From assembly GCA_023426545.1 (NCBI GenBank), contig JAFAAN010000068.1, positions 1-37,756 of the forward strand: DNA of 37,756 bases, read 5' to 3'. Source of the stretch: Pseudomonadota bacterium. Lineage in GTDB: Bacteria > Myxococcota > Myxococcia > Myxococcales > Myxococcaceae. The notes under the pieces are model-generated. The model saw only the letters and a program-made list of their open reading frames with translations, did no database searches and was not told the origin of the DNA. Of the stretch, positions 35,329-37,756 are shown piece by piece. The position numbers and the translations under genes are program-made. The first letter of the stretch is position 1. The number at the start of each line of letters is the position of its first letter.

Positions 35329-35382
35329 CGAGCCCCTGACGGTTCCCCGAGCAAGGGACCTCCGGGGCTCGCACTTTTCTTG
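35329..35382 (+). terminator. Rho-independent terminator with two-part stem
   Basis: CGAGCCCC (35329-35336) pairs perfectly with GGGGCTCG (35364-35371). Inside, GGTTCCC and GGGACC can pair with one bulge. The stem is followed by CACTTTTCTTG (35372-35382), the clearest T-rich tail of any terminator in this window. It ends transcription before the RDD gene. Confidence 0.75.
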
Positions 35383-35436
35383 CCCCCGGCTCATGCCTGT
35401 CTTTTCATGTAGCAGTCGTCCAGCCGGAGGAGTCCG

Positions 35437-37026
35437 TTGTCCAAGTGCCTGAAGTGCGGTGCCGTGCTTCCCCCCGTGGGCGAATGCGTCGCCTGCGACA
35501 CCGCCACTGTCCGCTCACCCGGAGTGCCCAGCCTCCTCAACCGGGACATCCGCATCGACCGCCGCGCGGAGCAGCGCGCGGAAGCGGAAGAGGTCTCCAC
35601 CGTCCCGGGCCTGCCGGCCTTCGCCGACCTGGCGCAGCACGCACCACCGCCGCCGCCTCCGTCCGTGGCGCCGCTGTCCTCCCTCCTGACCGGGCCTACA
35701 GCGCCTCGCGCTGGCCAGCCCCATCCCCTTCAGCAGCCCGGCGCCGTGGTGCTCCGTGCGGGCCCGCCCGCCTCCGCCCAGCAGCCCGCACCTCGCGTTG
35801 CCCAACCGGCTGGCGCCGCACAGCAGCCCGCGCCTCGCGTTGCCCAACCGGCTGGCGCCGCGCAGCAGCCCGCACCTCGCGCCGACGCTCAGCATCCGGG
35901 CGCCGCCATGCCTCACGCTGACGCTCAGCATCCGGGCGCCGCCATGCCTCGCGCCGCGCAGCCCGGGGCCGGTGTCCCACACGCCGCGCACGCCCGCGTC
36001 GCTCCGATGACCGGCTCCCCGATGACACCCGCCTACGGCACGCCGCCGGTAGCCTCGGCCCCACGTCCGCAAGCGCCGGCGCAGCTGGCCGCTCCCGCGA
36101 TCGCGCCCGTCGACGTTCCTCATGCAGCACCTCCCGCCGCGGCCACCGGGCTGCCCCGCCTGGAGCAGGCGGCTCCGCCCGCAGTGGCCCCCCTGGCGCC
36201 TGCCACGGGGCTGCCCCGCATGGAGCAGGCGGCTCCCTCCGGATTGCCCCGGATGGAGCAGGCACCTCCTACCGGCCTGCCCCAGATGGCGCAGGCGGCC
36301 CCCTCCGGCCTGCCCCAGATGGCGCAAGCGGCTCCCACCGGCCTGCCCCAGATGGCGCAAGCGGCTCCCACCGGCCTACCCCAGATTGAACAGGCGGCCC
36401 CCACCGGGTTGCCCTCGGCGCAGCCTGTGCCAGCGGCGCCATCCATCGGCCTGCCCCAGATGGAGCCCTTCCTCCCTGGAGTGTCCATGGGGGTGGCGCG
36501 CTCCGAACCCGCCAAGGCGGCCCCGTCCCAGGTGAGCTCCGCCTCGGGCGCCACGGAGGTCCGCGCGCGCCCGGCCGCGCTGTGGCGGAGGCTGCTCTCC
36601 TTCTCCGTCGACACGGCGGCCATCGCGGGAGTGGCCGCGCTCTACATCACCCTCGCCTCGTCGGTGACGGGGACGAAGGCGCCCGAAGCAGGGCTGACGG
36701 GCCTCGACGCCTTCGTGGCGTGGCTGCGCGCCCTCCACACCATCCTCGTCCCGGGGTTTTTCCTGGTCCTGGTCCTGGCGCTCGTATACTGCGCGGTCGC
36801 CGCCTTCCTCTGGAATGGCCGGACCCTTGGCCGACTGCTCCTGGGACTTCGGCTGGTGGACACACATGGCCTGGCCCCCGCGCCGGGAAGGGCCATCCTG
36901 CGCGCGCTGCTGGCCAGCGTGTCCTTCGTCTTCTTCCTCGGCGGCTTCTGGATGGCGCTTTTCGACCGGCGCGGGCAGACGCTTCATGACAAGCTGACGT
37001 CCACCTTCGTCGTTCAACCGAGCTGA
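35437..37026 (+). CDS. Zinc-ribbon, repeat-rich RDD-family membrane protein
   Basis: A 529-residue protein in three parts. Residues 1-22 form a short zinc ribbon with Cys4, Cys7, Cys17 and Cys20 (KCLKCG..GECVACD). Residues 65-360 are Pro/Ala/Gln-rich, with several perfect or near-perfect tandem repeats, and are probably disordered. Residues about 378-527 are an RDD domain with three or four transmembrane helices (RPAALWRRLLSFSVDTAAIAG, FFLVLVLALVYCAVAAFLWNGRTLGRLLLGLRLVD, SVSFVFFLGGFWMALFDRRGQTLHDKL). RDD proteins are membrane proteins; some act in ion or solute transport. The start is TTG 35437 with GGAGGAG 6 bases upstream, and the zinc ribbon begins three codons later. It is 52 bases upstream of the MshEN gene. 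Confidence 0.85.
   Translation: MSKCLKCGAVLPPVGECVACDTATVRSPGVPSLLNRDIRIDRRAEQRAEAEEVSTVPGLPAFADLAQHAPPPPPPSVAPLSSLLTGPTAPRAGQPHPLQQPGAVVLRAGPPASAQQPAPRVAQPAGAAQQPAPRVAQPAGAAQQPAPRADAQHPGAAMPHADAQHPGAAMPRAAQPGAGVPHAAHARVAPMTGSPMTPAYGTPPVASAPRPQAPAQLAAPAIAPVDVPHAAPPAAATGLPRLEQAAPPAVAPLAPATGLPRMEQAAPSGLPRMEQAPPTGLPQMAQAAPSGLPQMAQAAPTGLPQMAQAAPTGLPQIEQAAPTGLPSAQPVPAAPSIGLPQMEPFLPGVSMGVARSEPAKAAPSQVSSASGATEVRARPAALWRRLLSFSVDTAAIAGVAALYITLASSVTGTKAPEAGLTGLDAFVAWLRALHTILVPGFFLVLVLALVYCAVAAFLWNGRTLGRLLLGLRLVDTHGLAPAPGRAILRALLASVSFVFFLGGFWMALFDRRGQTLHDKLTSTFVVQPS
35779..35955 (+). repeat. 42-base and 36-base tandem repeats inside the RDD gene
   Basis: Two 42-base units (35779-35820, 35821-35862) encode QQPAPRVAQPAGAA, and a third partial unit follows to 35880. 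Then two 36-base units (35884-35919, 35920-35955) encode DAQHPGAAMP with HA or RA. Neighbouring copies differ by only a few bases, which suggests recent slippage. All units keep the reading frame. Confidence 0.9.
36208..36405 (+). repeat. Six 33-base repeats (GLPxMxQAAPT) inside the RDD gene
   Basis: Six consecutive 11-codon units encode GLPRMEQAAPS/GLPQMAQAAPT-type peptides. A diverged 20-codon unit precedes them from 36148, and a partial unit follows. The two units at 36307-36372 agree almost entirely at the base level. All are in frame. Confidence 0.9.
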
Positions 37027-37078
37027 ACCACCGGCTCATTGTGCCTTGCGGCCGCGGCCGTAAGATGCCGCGTCCTCC

Positions 37079-37756
37079 ATGCCTGCCCGCCTCGCCCAGT
37101 TCCTCGTCTCACGCATGCTTCTCACGCAGGAGAAGGCGGGGGAGGTGCTGCGTCAGCACCAGACCCTGGGCGGGCAGCTGGACTCCGTGTTGCTGGAGCA
37201 AGGGCTCGTCAACGAGCCGGACGTGCTCGCGATGCTCGGAGAGGTCTCCGGCTTCATGCCGGTGAACCTGATGGACTTCGAGCCGAACCCCGAAGTCGCC
37301 TCCTTCATCCCGCCTAAGATCGCCGAGCGCCTGTGCGTGGTGCCGCTGTCGCTCGACGGCAACACGCTGCACGTCGCCTGCGGCTACCCGGTGCCGAAGA
37401 AGGAGCTCGACGAGGTCGGCTTCCTGCTCGGCAAGCCCATCGAGCTGTGGGTGGCCACCGAGGTCCGGGTGCGCGAGTGGGTCGCCACCATCTACCGGCA
37501 GCCGCTGGCCTCGCGCTTCGCGAAGCTCGCGGCGGCGCTGGACCCGGAGGCGCAGGCCGCCCTGCCGCCCCCGCCGCCCCCCGCCGCGGAGGAGGTGTCG
37601 CTCAGCGTCGACATGGTGGAGCGCCTGGCCCGCTCCGTCGCGGAGGAGCCCCTCCCGCTGGAGGTGAGCGCCGCGCCGAGCGCGCCCGCCGCCCCCTCCG
37701 AGACACCCGCGAGCGCCCAGCGCCCACCACCGCCGCCGCCCGAGGCCCTCACGGCC
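37079..37756 (+). CDS. MshEN-domain (GspE N-terminal type) protein, 3' partial
   Basis: The frame is open from ATG 37079 to the window end (226 codons) without a stop, so the gene continues beyond. Residues about 1-145 form an MshEN/GspE-N module: RLAQFLVSRMLLTQEKAGEVLRQHQTLGGQLDSVLLEQGLVNEPDVLAMLGEVSGF, then FIPPKIAERLCVVPLSLDGNTLHVACGYPV. Such modules bind cyclic di-GMP in some secretion ATPases; the RLxxxxxxxGxx binding signature is not clear enough here to claim it. A Pro-rich region follows (from about 162) and leads off the window, so whether an ATPase domain comes next is unknown. ATG 37079 is the only plausible start; a TAA lies in frame 18 bases upstream. Confidence 0.8.
   Translation, partial: MPARLAQFLVSRMLLTQEKAGEVLRQHQTLGGQLDSVLLEQGLVNEPDVLAMLGEVSGFMPVNLMDFEPNPEVASFIPPKIAERLCVVPLSLDGNTLHVACGYPVPKKELDEVGFLLGKPIELWVATEVRVREWVATIYRQPLASRFAKLAAALDPEAQAALPPPPPPAAEEVSLSVDMVERLARSVAEEPLPLEVSAAPSAPAAPSETPASAQRPPPPPPEALTA

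Overview
The window is very GC-rich, with almost every third codon position G or C and dense gene packing. The gene set (DUF3857/TPR proteins, DUF4388-type proteins, MshEN modules without an ATPase, many lipoproteins) points to a myxobacterium of the Myxococcaceae (Myxococcus/Corallococcus type). This assignment is an inference from content, not from a marker gene. I see no rRNA, tRNA, CRISPR array, insertion sequence, phage gene or replication origin. No gene-free stretch exceeds about 215 bases. Base composition is uniform, so nothing looks recently acquired.

Layout. 1-6.5 kb: the 3' part of a large TPR/DUF3857/transglutaminase-fold protein, an exported WXXGXW-repeat protein, a lipoprotein isoaspartyl peptidase/L-asparaginase, and a DJ-1/PfpI protein with a hydrophobic tail. 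6.5-12.9 kb: a complete SUF iron-sulfur assembly operon on the minus strand, in transcription order Rrf2 regulator-sufB-sufC-sufD-sufS-sufU-sufT. Most junctions are 4-base stop/start overlaps. An inverted repeat in front of it closely matches the core of the IscR type-1 site. 13.0-14.2 kb: an orphan branched-chain-amino-acid-type substrate-binding lipoprotein. 14.2-18.7 kb: a five-gene minus-strand operon of Tad/Flp pilus-like components (TadE-like, TadG-like, TadE-like, an unknown membrane-anchored protein, Flp-like prepilin) with no ATPase, platform or secretin gene nearby. 18.9-24.6 kb: a DUF4388/J-like/TPR protein, a membrane TPR protein, hemW and a long coiled-coil protein, all minus strand.

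24.8-37.8 kb: a fused M16 metallopeptidase, two coupled lipoproteins, prmA, a DUF457 membrane protein, an AraC-type regulator, an Mpo1-like membrane protein, a membrane class III adenylyl cyclase, rsmE, a GlsB-type small membrane protein, a zinc-ribbon/repeat/RDD membrane protein, and the 5' part of an MshEN-domain protein cut by the window end.

How the genes work together. The SUF operon is a self-contained cluster-assembly unit: SufS supplies sulfur, SufU accepts it, SufBCD builds the cluster, SufT helps maturation and the Rrf2 protein probably senses cluster supply. The Tad-like operon probably encodes minor or pseudopilin parts of a surface filament or secretion machine whose motor lies elsewhere. 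Most other genes are single housekeeping or envelope genes. The most interesting points are the predicted operator of the SUF operon, a Thr-to-Pro change in the SufC P-loop, the stand-alone Tad-like operon with its duplicated unknown protein, two 21-base-spaced direct repeats beside the AraC gene, and an exact 28-base tandem duplication in a divergent promoter region.
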